A program made the position numbers and the translations under genes. Shown one piece after another: positions 50,871 through 63,595 of a DNA stretch of 64,000 nucleotides. Each line of letters begins with the position of its first letter. The stretch's first letter is position 1. This DNA comes from CAJBLF01 sp964504915 (lineage in GTDB: Bacteria; Patescibacteriota; Gracilibacteria; Absconditabacterales; Absconditicoccaceae). The notes under the pieces were generated by a model. It was given only the letters and a program-made list of their open reading frames with translations. It had not been told where the DNA came from and made no database searches. The stretch lies in NCBI GenBank assembly GCA_964504915.1, contig CAZDFH010000004.1:81903-145902 (forward strand), written 5' to 3'.

Positions 50871-53800
50871 TTACATGATTTCCTTGTATAGGTATAAGGC
50901 ATGCCATCGGTCGTCATGCTGGATACATTTCTTCGCAATTTTTAGTCCTCTTTTGCTCCTTGCCATTATTAATGCTCCATGATAGAATATTCTGACTTTG
51001 AGATATTCTCATCTAGCAAGTAAATGCTCTGCATATTCGCAAGCACATTCTATAGTCGCTTCTTGGTTTATTTCTCAAACAAGCGTATAAATGTGCGACG
51101 CTTCATCATAGCGACTGTCTTCGAATAACCTATTTGCCAATGAACAACTAGTTTTTATTTCGTTTGTATTCTTGGGCTCATTTAAATCTTCATATAAAGA
51201 TTTTTCGAGTGTGTGTTCTAATTCTGTTCGTTCGGATATGCTTTTTTCTAGCTCTCGTGTAGATAATCTGACTTTATCATTGTGAACTAATGCTAATAAC
51301 TTTTTATCGTCCTTTTTTGCTAATTGTTTATATACCCATTCTGCTTCGTCATGTTTTCAGTTTTTGATCATTATGTCTGCACATTTACTAGCTAATTCTA
51401 TGGCCTCTTTATCTCCTATTGTTATTAAGCTTTCTGCTATTTGTGGTATTTTTGTGTATTTATTATTTAATGCTTCTTCGATCTTGCCATAAATGAGCTT
51501 TACTCGCCGTTTATTCCAGTACTGTAAATCTTCCTTTAACTGGTCTGGAGCATCTATATCCTCTTCTTCTCGTAGTATTTCATCAAAAATATTGAAGAGG
51601 GCCTCTTTGTCTACTTGGTTTTCTATTCGTTCGTTGGTTTGCTCTTTCTTTATAAAGTGATAGATAAAAAAATATTTATTATTGGGGATATCTTTGTTTA
51701 TTTGTTGTAATTTTCTCTCATATATTTCAAAGATGCCCTTTGTCTCATCATTTTTTTTTAATTGATTTATGATATCTAGTCCTACATAAAAATTGTACCC
51801 TATCGCGTCGTCGTTTTTTAATAATCACTTATCTCCAAGGAATGCATCCAATTTGTCCATATGATTATTATTGACCAAGGTCTCCCGATAAAAATCTACT
51901 ATCGGTCTAAACTTTTTCCATTCGTCCCAATTGTTTTTTCATGCAACAGTACTCCTTACATGGTATATCTCGTTAGCTCATTCTTTTTTATCTGCCAGAT
52001 ATCTTGCTAAAAAGAAATCTTCAAATGATTCGTGTATAAATCCGTAGCTATCATCCCCTATTTTTTTGAAAAGAATGTTCAATTGGTTGAATGTTATTGA
52101 ATCTATATTGTGCTCGCTCTTAAATTTGTGAAAATTTTCTTTAAGTGTTTTGGCTTCTTTGTGCAAGTATAAAGTGTAGAGAGATGGATATTTGAGAAGA
52201 TCCCCCTCAAGTTTTCTTGATTTCTGATTTTTGTTTTTATATAAAAAATAGGCGAACGAGCTTAAAATCCCCATTTGTTTTGTGACTCTTTCCTTTATTT
52301 CGTTTATGTCCCCTGTGTATGTATCTCAGCCTTTGGTTGTCTGATGCTTATATAATATAAGTTTGGTAATGTTCTCATATAAATCTGCCTTATTATTTAT
52401 TTCATCTAAGTTTTTTATCCCAAATTCTTCGTATCTCCATTCCTCATTACTTAGCATGCATATGAAGTTTAAAAGTAATGGATTTCACTCTATCTCTCAC
52501 TCTAAGTCTGATTTTTCTAATCTGTCGAGGAGGATTGCTCTTCTCTCTTCGCTTTCTATTCTAGAAGATATGAATCTAAATTTATCTACTGGTTCCATTT
52601 TTAGTGTCGTAAATCATTCGTTGCTTTGGCTATTATACTCCGATAATCTGCTCGTTACAATTATTCCTTTTCACTGTTTACATATAAAATCTTTCACTAA
52701 TTTCTTCGTTTCATTATCTTTTATTTCATCTATGGCATCTATACACATTATTGTGTGTTTCCTATTTGATGTTTTACGATGTTGTTCCATCTGGAGCCAG
52801 TTGAGGGTGAACTTACTTTCAGTTAAATCATTCCCCTCAAGGAATATTACATGTACATCTGGTATTTTATTTAGTTCTTTTACTAGTTCTGATAGCCATA
52901 TAGATTTACCGCTTCATACATGTACCGGTAAGACATAATTTTCTCCTTTTTTCAATCCAACAATGATGTCTTCAGTTCCCTTCTGCCCAGTAGTACTGTA
53001 TAACTTTCTCTCTAGAATCATCCCTTCGTGTTGCTCCTTAATCCTCTTATCCAAAGATCTTTGCTGTATCTCTACTGCTTTCTCGTGATTTATTCTCCTT
53101 TTTTCTAAATCCCTATAAAAATCTTCTTCTCCATGTGCCTTAAATAACTCTCATTCTTCTTCTTCTCGTAAGTCTTTTCTTGTGGCAAATAGAGAAATGA
53201 TTATGCTATCGGAAAGTGGTCTATAACTTAGTAAAACTACTTTCTCATTGTAAGAAAGTTTATGCTTGATTGTCAGATAGGTTGCATTAATATAATCTGA
53301 CATGCGGTTTCATAGCCCCTGGTGATTTACCAACAAATTAGTCAAACAGCAAATTCTTAACCCTTCAATCTCTGATCATAAGTATTGCTCATATAACTCT
53401 GGATGCTTTCTGAAGCAGGCATTAATAAAATTCTGAGCTTGTAGTATTCCCATATCTTTTAAGCTTACCATGCCGTCATTACTTCCTGTGAGATCTTCAA
53501 GTTCTTGTGTAATTATTCTGTCGTGTTCCAAAATAGATACGATTCCTTCTCGATTGTCTTTACTGATCTGTAGAATATCTTTTCTCTCATTTTTATCGAT
53601 AAATTTGCCTTCTTGATTATAGTCTCGTTCCCTCACCTCTCCGTGCACATATTGATATTTCGTAGAGTACTCCATTTTTTGGTCTATGAAAAGATTTTCC
53701 ATATTACTGATTGATGATTTGTGGAGCATCAATAGTACGTAGTGTATGTCGTCTTTATAGATGGTTTTTAATCTTTCTTTCAGCCCTTCGTAGTACTGGG

Positions 53801-54218
53801 CCTGTAATTCCCCTCATGCTAGTTTCGCACGCATTTGGTTCGTTTCATTATAAGGGGGGAGTGAGTCTAGTTTAGCATCTTCGTGCTCATTGTTGTATCA
53901 TAGCTGTTCTTGAATAATCCCTGACGATTCTCTAATTCTAGTCGAATCTTTGGCGTTGTGCTCGATGGTAAATGTATTTTTAGGGTCTTGTAAGATTTTT
54001 TTCAAGTAATTGGCCACCTTTTGTATTTGCTCCTTTCATTTCTCAGTTAATCAACTGGAGGCTCCTTTTTGCTTATTGATATTATATCCTTCTTGTGTTT
54101 CTTCTTCTGATTCTCAGTGCCTTACGAGAAAAATTCTCTTATCTACTATCTCATCAGTAGAGAGAATGGTGTCTATGTACGATTGAATTTGTGTGTCCTT
54201 TTGAGTGTTATTCTCCAT
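50871..54218 (-). CDS. Histidine-phosphatase / NACHT STAND NTPase fusion (short paralog)
   Basis: 1115 residues, one frame after TGA=Gly. Residues 1-200: phosphoglycerate-mutase-like histidine phosphatase, RHGE at 33-36 (Gly by TGA), GLTEKGKEQIQKVANYLK, and a second His in LLMLHKSSI (His166). A charged helical linker leads to a NACHT NTPase: Walker A HVGSGKS (433-439), Walker B MCIDAIDEI (about 490-498), IIVTSRLSEYN, and GNPLLLNF near 575. FIHESFEDFFLARYLA follows, typical of NACHT C-terminal ends. From about 700 the protein is helical with TPR-like units near the C-terminus (SRYDEASHIYTLVGEINQEA). STAND ATPases sense ligands with the C-terminus and trigger the N-terminal effector; here that effector would be a phosphatase (inference). 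Confidence 0.88.
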
Positions 54219-54324
54219 CCCATAGAGTAAATCTATATGTAAAACATTTCTATACTTGTCCTTACTATTTTATTTTTATCTCTTGCAAATTTATTCCATT
54301 GTGGATATAATAGTATAGGCTAGA

Positions 54325-57300
54325 CTATAAACGTTCTAGATTGGTATTCTGGTCTGTCAAAACTACTTTTCCCCTCTCTTGAAAAAAAGTTTCGATCAAG
54401 CCTTCGGCATCTAGATATCTCTTGTCTGTCAAGAGAGCATCAACGCAGTAAAATACTTGTTGTATTGATTGTTTGTCCCTAGGATATGCTAAGTGTTTAT
54501 ATATTATGGCAGCCTCATTATACCGTTTTTCTTCAATTCGTCTGTTGGCTAACTGAAGTAGATATTTATCTGCTTGCTTATTGTTTAAATTACCTAGCTC
54601 TTCGTAGATGCTTCTTGCTTCATAGAACTTATTGCTTTCTATTAATGAACTAGCCAATTTAAATCAGTATTCTATCTTTCTACTATGGTCTTTTTTAAAC
54701 AAAGATTTATAGATGTCGACTCCAATGTTTTCCATATTTTTTTCGATGAGTCAGTCAATCCATTGTAATACATATTCATCTGCTTGCTGGTCGTTTAAAT
54801 CTGCTAATTGTTTATATATATTTTCTATATGCATATCACATTCTGTTAACCATCTACCACTTGAATACCAAGTTTTTCAACCTTTTCTGGTATTTAACTT
54901 TAGTAATGAAAGATGTTCAATACATTCAATAAGATAATCTATTGCTTCTGCATTTCCTATTTTAACCAGTTTTCAATAAATGTGTGCCGCTTCCGCATAC
55001 TCTTTTTCATCAAACAACATATTCGCACATTGAAATGCATATTCTACGGCTTCGTCTACTCCTGATTCTGCTAGAGTAAAGTAGATGGCCCCTGCTTCAT
55101 CATATTTTTGTATATTATATAATGTCTCAGCACAATTGTATGCTAATCTTGATATATTATTGGTTCCTAACCTTATTAATTCCTTATAAATACGTCCAGC
55201 TCCGACATGATCTTTTATCTCTAGTAGTGCTTTAGCACAATTACTTGCTTTCTCTCTTGCTTTTTCTTGCCCTGACTCTAATAGTTCTATATACATATAT
55301 CCTGCTTCATACAGTTGTCCTCTTTTTGCTAGCATATTTGCACATTCAAATTTATCTTCTAGCCAGCCATTCTCCATATTTTCTAATCACCTGTAAACAT
55401 TTTTTGCTACATGAGGCTGTTTATTTCTTATTAGTGACTTTACTCATTGAAAAATGGCTGTATTTAATTGTTTGTTGTTTTGATTGCTAATCTCTCTATA
55501 TATGTGCCCTGCTATTTCATTATTAGTTTCGATCATTTTCTGGTTTATATTATTAAGTTCAGTTTCTACATCTTCTCGATTATTTATATCCTTTATCATT
55601 TGATATATACTATCTATTTTGTAACATTTATTTTTCTGGGTTAACTCTTTTGTACATTCAAATACATATTCTATCGCTTCTTGGACTCAAAACTTATATA
55701 AGATCAAATAGATATATCCAGCTTCAGAATATTTTTCATTGTCGAATAATGTATTGGCACAATTGAATGCATATTGTCTCGATTTTTCATTATCAAATCA
55801 CATGCTTCATATATTTCAATTCTCTCTATATAGATTAGTACATTGTATTGCATATTTTTTCATCCCAGTATCTATATATTTTTGGCTATTGTTTTCCCCT
55901 CGATTGTTTTGCTTTTTATCTTCTCAGTTAATTACAGATAGACATTCTGATGAATATCCTCTCATCCATTCTTCATCATCTTCTTCTTCCTTGCTATCTG
56001 TTTGTTCTTGTTGGTTCTTTTGTGAGATCAGAATATTAATTAACACGAATGCTTCTTCTATTAAAGTATCACTATGTACTATCTCTATACTGCTTGTTTC
56101 TGCTGCTGTTCCATCGTCATCATTATTATTATGTCAAATTTCATTATATTGTACTATTTTGCGATGCTTTCTTTCCATATATTCTTCTTCTGTGTATCAT
56201 TTGTCACTTATTAATAAGCTTGCTCATTCTAGTGCGTATCCTATTGCTTTTTTATTACTCGATTTCCCCAATTCTTTATATATTTTTCATGCCAGGACAT
56301 ATTTATGCTCTTTTATTAAAGTACTAGCATAGTTAGCCATTCGTTCTATTGCCTTTTCATTGTTTTTTTGAGCTAAATATGTATAGATTTCGAGTCATTC
56401 TTCGTTTTCTTCATTCTCTATAAAATTATCGGCTCATTGCAATGCGTATTCTATCGCTTTTTCATTACTGGATTTTCCTAATTTTCTATAAATATCTATG
56501 ACTTCGTCGTATTCTTCTATCTGCCCATTCTCTATAAAAGTATTGGCTCATTGTAATGCGTATTCTATCGCTTTTTCATTACTGGATTCTGCTAATTTTT
56601 TATAAATATTTATGACTTCGTCGTATTCGCCTTTTTCATACAACATATTTGCTCATAGATGTGCATATTCTATGGCTTTTGCATTGTCTATCTCTGCTAA
56701 TATCATATAAATTCACCCTGCATTATAATATTCTTGTTTTTTTTTAAAAATTTTTTTAGCATATTCGAAAGCATATTCTATCATATCGTTGTCATGATTT
56801 GATTTTGCTAATATTGCACTAATATATCACGCGTAATGTCGTTTTTTTTCTTTAGCCATTTTTTTTATCCATAGATGAGCATGTTTATTGACCTCTCTAC
56901 TATTCAACCTTATTAATCGTGTATAGATTTCTCCTTCTCTATTTTCCCCATAGTTATTGTATTTATCTTCTCCTTTTATCTTTTTTGCATACTGGCATAA
57001 ATCATTAATAGCTCTTATATTGTCCAATTCAGCAAACCGTTCATATATTATTTCATCTCCATGGATTTTCTTGATTTTGTTATATAAGATATCACTTACT
57101 CGATTAAGTTTTTTGTCTTCTAAGAGATTGCGGGAAAAAAGAAACCTAATTATTGTCTCATTATCTCATCGTTTGTCTATCATCGTTTGATAATCTTTCT
57201 TTATTCTGTCTATGAGTATGTTTATTGTTTTAGATCCACTATCCCCTATACTTATTAGTTTTAAGCATAAAGAAAAATTGTATCCGAAAGCATCGTCATT

Positions 57301-59766
57301 TTCTAATAATCATGTCAATCAAAGAAACTCTTCTAATTTTTCTGTTTGCTCATTGTTATATAAAATTTCTCCGTAGAATTCTACTATTGGTCTAAAATCC
57401 TTTCGTAAATTTCGTTTTTCTTCTCATGCAACAATGTCTCTTTCTTTGTATATTTCTTCATTTCATTTATTTTCATTAGCCAAATATCTCGCTAAGAAAA
57501 ATTCTTCAAATGATTTATGTATAAATCAATAATTCCCATTTTCTGTCTTTTTGAATAGAATTGAAAATCTTTTGAAATTGTCTTCATCTCGTAGGGGTGT
57601 ATTGTTACCAAAATCTTTTATATCTTTATTTCCCTGCAATATATATGCAAAATTTCATAATAATTGCATATCATTTTTTAACCTTTTTTGCCCATTTTCT
57701 CAACTATAATAGCCAGACTTTGATCATTCGTGTTTATATAGGATAAGCTTACTTATATTTTCATATAAATCAGCTTTATTGTGTATATCTTCTAATTTTT
57801 GTACTCATGCTTCTCTATGCGTCAATCACTCATGTGCTAATATACATATAAAATTTAGAAGTAGGGGATTTCATTCAATTTCTGTAGATAAATTTGATTT
57901 ATCTACTTTTTCTAAGATCATCTTGCTTTTTTCTGTATCTAGTATCTTATTTTTTATGAATTCTCCCTTGTTTATATCCCCCATGTTGAGCGTGATACAT
58001 CATGGATTCTCTTTGTCGTTGTATTCAGAAAGCCTTGATGTTACTATTATTCCGTATGGTGCGCTTATTATACTATTTTTAATCATGTGTTTGATGGTGG
58101 TATTATTTATTTCATCTATCCCGTCTATATACAAGACAAACTTTCCTTTTCTTCATGACCATATATGTAACAAATTTGTACATTTTTCCTCTCCCATCAT
58201 ATCAAAATCTTTCCCTTCAAGAAATTCTATTTGCATTTCCGGATTTACTATACTTTTTTTTATAAACTCGCATGACCATATCGATTTTCCATTACCTACA
58301 TGTGTGGGGAATATATAATGCTTTCATTCTTTTAATCATGTAATTAGTTCTTGTTCATCTATTTCTATCCTTCTAAATCTATTTTCATCTATCTCCTTTT
58401 CTTGCTCGTTTTTTTCCTCTTTCTTCTTCTTCCTTCCCTTTTCCTTCCCCTTTTCTTTATCTTCTTTTTTGTCTTTTCCCCCATTCTCCTTCTTTTCTAT
58501 TTTTTCCGTTCTATATATCTGTCTTTGTATAACTGCTTTTTTTTCTTGATTTTTAATGCTTCTATCTAGAGATCTTTTTTCTATTTCTACAGCTTTTCCA
58601 TATATCTTTTTTCTGACTTGGAGCTCTTCATAGAAATCACTTAGTCCGCATGACTCAAATAATTCGCGTATTTCTCATCATCGGGGTTGCTTTATGAAAA
58701 GGCGAATTATTAATTTTTCTATCATCTGTTGTAGATCTCTTTTTGCATCTCCCCAATTCTTTAATAGTATTTTCATTTCTTCTATAGATGGGGTTTCGCT
58801 GGATGATTCATATAGCTTATATATGAAGTCCAATCTATCTATATATCCATCGTGTATAGATTGGTCATCCGTTTTGTTGACTTCCCCGCATTCGATCAAA
58901 AGGTTACTCAAGCAGAAAACTCTCATATCTTCATTTCCCGAACATAGATACTTTTCATATAATTCTGGATGTTTTCTAAAACATGCATTAATGAAATTCT
59001 GAAGTTGTATTATATCTAACTCATTTACATCCGTTTTTAGATTATTCAATTCTGCCTTAAAGATTTCCTCATCTTCTATTGTGCCTATTATGTGTTCATA
59101 GTTGCCTCTATTAATTTGTAATATGTCTTTTCTCTCATATTTGTTTATAAACCTATCTTGCGTGTTATAATCTCGTTCTCTTACTTCTCCATGTTTGTAT
59201 TTATATGTTGTGGCATATTCCATCTTGGTATCGATAAAAAGATGCTCTAAATCACTTATCGCTGATTTATGTGCCGTTAGTAGAATATATTTTATCTGAT
59301 CTTTGTACTTATGTTTTAATCTCTCTCTCAATTCTTTGTCGTACTGTGCGTGGATGTCTCATCCCATCAATTTGGCACGCATTTGTGTCTCTTCTCCATA
59401 TGGTGGTAGTGTATCGAGTTTTGGATCGTCATATTCATTTTGGTATCCAACAATAGATTTAATAATATCTAAAGAGTCCTTTATCCTAGCAGAACCCTTC
59501 GCATTATCCTCTAGTACCAATCTTTCTTCCGGATTTTTGAGAATATCTAATAAATACTTGGCCACCTCTGCCATTTGTTTTGCCCCGGTCTTTGTTAACC
59601 CACTATTTGCATCCCTTGATTTATTTACGTCAAATCATTTCTTCGTTTCCTCTTCTGATTCTCAGTGCCTTACGAGAAAAATTCTCTTATCTACTATCTC
59701 ATCAGTAGAGAGAATGGCGTCTATGTACGATTGAATTTTTACATCTTCGTTGGAAAGGTTTTCCAT
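54325..59766 (-). CDS. Histidine-phosphatase / NACHT STAND NTPase with long TPR-like array
   Basis: 1813 residues in one frame, with no TAA or TAG in 5.4 kb. Same order as the paralog at 50871: RHGE at 33-36, second His in LLTAHKSAI (His166), Walker A HVGNGKS (489-495), Walker B LYIDGIDEI (about 546-554), IIVTSRLSEYN, EGNPLLLNFI, FIHKSFEEFFLARYLAN. The linker before the NACHT is an extreme Lys/Glu tract (58380-58560). From about residue 970 to the end are 30-35-residue TPR/Sel1-like units, for example NEKAIEYALQGANTFIENGQ with YDEVIDIYRKLGKSS, several nearly identical, and an acidic insert (KEEEDDEEW). The array probably forms the sensor. First 30 codons are nearly identical to the paralog. 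Confidence 0.88.
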
Positions 59767-59831
59767 GTAGCATAAAATCTACCATATAAACACAATGTTT
59801 ATAATTATTTACTACAAGATGTCAATGATAT

Positions 59832-61601
59832 CTATATTTTACTTATTATATAGATTGGGATCTCTGTGGGGTTGAGTTTTACATAGAAATCGTAGATACT
59901 ACCTTTACAAATCAATGGTAACTTTTTTCCTGTTTTTTTCTCTAGAAATTCTATTAATGGGATTACAATTTTCCCAAGCATTTCATTCTTATTCTTGCTG
60001 TAACTAGAAATATCCAACTCTTTGTTTGCTACATCAGTACCAATTTTGTCTACTAATGTGCATAAAATATTTATTGTTGTGGTCTGAGACTTCACATCAT
60101 CTGAAGTCAACTTCTTGCCATCAAAGTATATTTTATTCTCTATGACATTGAGCACAAGTCATGTCTTCATGCTGTTTACTATCTCATTGTAATCGCCTAA
60201 GTAATTTTTTCATACAGTGCTTCTGACATATACTTTATCTTTTTGTATGTAAGAAGAAAATATACTATCAGAGATGTATTGTTCTATCTTTACTCCATCT
60301 GTAGTATTTCCGTCGATTCGAGAGGCGTACTCCAGCATACAGTCAGGATATTTTTCTTGCATATGTTGTATTGTGTTGTCCATGACTTCTCTGTGAGTCC
60401 CTTTTGGAATCACGGCCAAATATCAACCTCAAAATTTGCCCGAATATACTGGCATGATTCAGAGAATTGGTAAATGATTTTTGCTCTGTGTCTTATATAG
60501 CGCAATAAAATCTTCGGCAAATTCTGATTGTTTCTCGATGATAGCACTATATCTTCTGTAATCATTGATTACTTCGCTGAATGCCTGTACGTTTTGTATA
60601 TTATAGCTATCATGAATGATGTGTTTGAAGCTGTCTAACAACCTGAAATTGAGAATCATTAAATTGTTGTCATAGGTGTTGGCTATGAAATCTTCGTCGA
60701 ATGCTTTGTTGCTTGGTAGATTTCGTCATTTTTTGTAATATATATCTTTCCGCTGGTTTATTGCTTTTTTGGTGTCCATGAGATCTTTGTTCCTATAGTA
60801 TTCTACAGAGTCCGTATGGCTTTCTTGCCCTGAAAAAATCATGGCATAATCCATAGGGAAGGCTGACTGTATAGACATAGTCTCTTTGTCGTCGCCTTGA
60901 AGCAGATCTCTATAAAATCTTCTTTTGCTTTTTATCTCTTCTGTCTTGGCTGTGCTATTGAGGTATTCTACAAAGAATGCTACTGGATTGGGTGTAGATA
61001 TAAATGTGCAGAATGAATTTAACCCTAATGAATTACCATAACGAGCTATGAAATCTAATTCTCGAGCGAATAGACATATCTCATTGTATATATCACTTTG
61101 TAAAAACTTATCATAGTCTTCAAGATCTTTGGAGGTCACTTTGCCCGTAAGGAGAAATAATCATAATGCTATCAATGCTCACAATGCTCATGAAAATCAT
61201 ACTCCATGACCTCTCATATTCTCAGATATTATAGAAAGTGTATATCAATGAGGAACTGGGTTTTTCTCTAAAAATTTATGTATATGCTGCATGAAAATGT
61301 CGTGTTGCTTGTGTACATTTGCGAATTTTTCATGGGTGAAATTTTGTTGTGTGAGATTGAAATGTGCTATGTCGTCGATGATGATTGTATTGGTGTTGTT
61401 TTTGGCGAATCAGAGATAACATTTTGTGGGGATCTTTTGCTTGATGCTGAAAATAGTATTGGGATCTCCTATGCCGACAGGTGATCGAGAAAGCTTAAAA
61501 CATCCGCTTAGTACCAAATCATTTTTGGCGAAGAATTCTTCATATTCTGTCCTAAAGTGCTTTTGTAATGATCCGGTATTCATAGTGATTCTTCCTTCCA
61601 T
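59832..61601 (-). CDS. GHMP-kinase-like protein, paralog 2
   Basis: 589 residues, starting MEGRITMNTGSLQKHFRTEY. The fold pattern is that of GHMP kinases: an N-terminal NDLVLSGCFKLSRSPVG in place of the P-G-K-x-x-L-x-G-E-H region; the ATP loop RGHGVGFSGALGALIALGLF (131-141, four Gly by TGA), equivalent to P-x-G-x-G-L-x-S-S-A; FIARYGNSLGLNSF; YAMIFSGQES; and a C-terminal YSGKFGGGYLAVIP (about 385-397), like the K-x-x-G-A-G-G-G-G motif. A C-terminal extension of about 180 residues (ending with ISSYSKNKNEMLGKIVIPLI and ICKGSIYDFYVKL) is shared with the neighbouring paralog and is outside the GHMP fold. The catalytic motifs are not canonical; activity is unproven. Confidence 0.75.
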
Positions 61602-61683
61602 AATGGATATATAATATAATAAAGATTCTCTTTGCTAATCGACTTAATTTCTTTCCAATATTCCTTTATACTTTCCGTTGATG

Positions 61684-63447
61684 TTATAATTTTTTAATTA
61701 TTGATACTTTAAAACTCTCTGCATGAAGTTTCATATAAAAATCATATATGCTTCATTTACAGATTAGTGGTAGTCTTTCTCCTGTTTCCTTCTCTATGAG
61801 GGAAATGAGTGGTATTACAATTTTCCCAAGCATCTCATTTTTATTCTTGCTGTAACTGGAAATTTCCAATTCTTTGTTCCACACTTCCTGCCCAATGTTA
61901 TCTAGTAGTTTTCATAAAATACTGATTGTAGAAGTTTGAGAACAAAGGTCTGCTGAAGTCAATTTTTTCCCATTGAGATGAATTTTGTTGTCTATCATAT
62001 CTAGTAGTAGTCAGTCTGTGTGCTGTCTAACAAGCTCATCATAATTTCATAAAAAGTTTTCGCCCTGATTATTTTTACAGAATACCTTGTCTTTTTGGAT
62101 ATAATTTGAAAATATTTTTTCGGAAATATTCTGTTCAATTCTGATTCATTCATTGGAGATGCCATCTATTCGTGATGCGTAAGGCAATTCTATATCAGGA
62201 TATTCAGTTTTTAGTTGTTCAATTGTTTCGTAAAAATGCTTTTTATTCGTTCAGTCTTTCATGATTACCATGCAGGCTCATCCTATTTTACTGGAATAAC
62301 TGTTTACCATGCCTATCTTTTCTTTGTTGTGAGACAATTCTCCGAAGTAGGAAGTAAATCCTTCAATGAAATCAGAAGGTTCTCTTTCTAGCATATAGAA
62401 TAGATATCTAATTCTATTCACGGTGTCTATAAGATGGTCTATGTTTGCTATATCTTCCCCCTCTGTATATATTTTTTCGAGGCTCTCCAAGACCATAACG
62501 GTGGACATAGAAAACATATCTACAAATTGATTATACGCTCAATTATATAATACCTGGATGAAGCGAACATTTTTAGTGAGTTTGGTAATTGGTAATACTT
62601 TGTCATCTATGAAATTCTGATATTTTTGGAATTTCCTCTCATCTAATTGGATGGCTTGCTCAATTTTCTGGGAATTGTTGGGTGATCATGAAAATACGAT
62701 TGCATAATCGAAAGGAAGATAATTGTGGTCGTGAATATCGAATAATGTGCTTAGTGGTGTAAAAGAACTCTCTAGGTTTTCAACATTTTCTGTCTTGATA
62801 TTGGAGTCAAATGTCTCGCAGTAAAACAGTCCCGGTGCATATCATGGAGCGAGTACATGTGCACTTCATGATGAGTTCCCATATCTTGTAAATAAAGCTA
62901 TTTCCCGTGCTGTTACTTCTATCTCATGGAATATCTTTGATTGTATAAATTCTTCATAATCTTCTATATCTTGGTGACTAATTTTTCCAATCGTTATATA
63001 TAGTGCAGTAGCTAGTACTGCAGCTAAGGTAGAAGAAAAAGAAAAAGAACATCACCTTCTTCACTCAGAGAGAATGCTAATGTCGAGTCCACATTCTTGA
63101 TTATGTTTTTGGAGAAAATTTTTTATAAATGTTGAGATTTTTTGTTCTTCTCCATCAACCATGTCGTGAAATTCGCTGTCTTCAAATTTACTTTTAGCAG
63201 TATTGAATATGCTCACTTTCCTGAAATTTATTTCATTGGTATGATTTTTATTCATTCCTATATACATTTTTATTGGCAACTTGAATTTTATACGCATAAA
63301 CTTTGATGCGTGTCCGACCCCGGTCGGTGCTAAAGGACCAGTAAAACACCCACTCACTACTAAATCATTTCTTGCAAAGAAATCTTCATAATCGCCCCTA
63401 AACTGTGTTTGTAGCGATTTCGTATTCATGGGGATCCTATTTTCCAT
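61684..63447 (-). CDS. GHMP-kinase-like protein, paralog 1
   Basis: 587 residues, starting MENRIPMNTKSLQTQFRGDY, clearly homologous to the next gene over its whole length (NDLVVSGCFTGPLAPTG; LPIKMYIGMNK; SYSKNKNEMLGKIVIPLISL; ICKGSIYDFYMKL). Its ATP-loop equivalent is SEGRCSFSFSSTLAAVLATA (about 128-147), which keeps the S-S-x-L-A/A-x-A signature of GHMP kinases better than paralog 2; FTRYGNSSGSAHVLAPGYAP follows the A-x-x-x-x-x-x-G-x-x-S-G pattern, and SKIGGACMVIM the C-terminal motif (about 388). Leads the four-gene minus-strand series; a 69-bp gap separates it from paralog 2. Confidence 0.75.
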
Positions 63448-63595
63448 AGTTAATTTCTATTCGAAAATATAAATGGACGTCTATTATATACCCATTTCCT
63501 CATAAATATCAATTATAATATGTTATTTTTTACCATTGTTTTGGCTCCGTTTTTTGTTATATTCTGGACGTCATTTTATTCTGTATCTGTAAATT

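Noticed and set aside
55739..56332. Plus-strand hydrophobic reading frames opposite the TPR-like array and the Lys/Glu linker (also 58351-58569)
   Set aside because: They mirror a continuous 1813-codon minus frame; the hydrophobicity comes from the complement of Lys/Glu-rich codons.
56400..56720. Possible CRISPR or tandem DNA repeat
   Set aside because: The periodic similarity follows 30-35-codon protein repeats in frame and has no short constant repeat with unique spacers. No CRISPR array was seen in the window.
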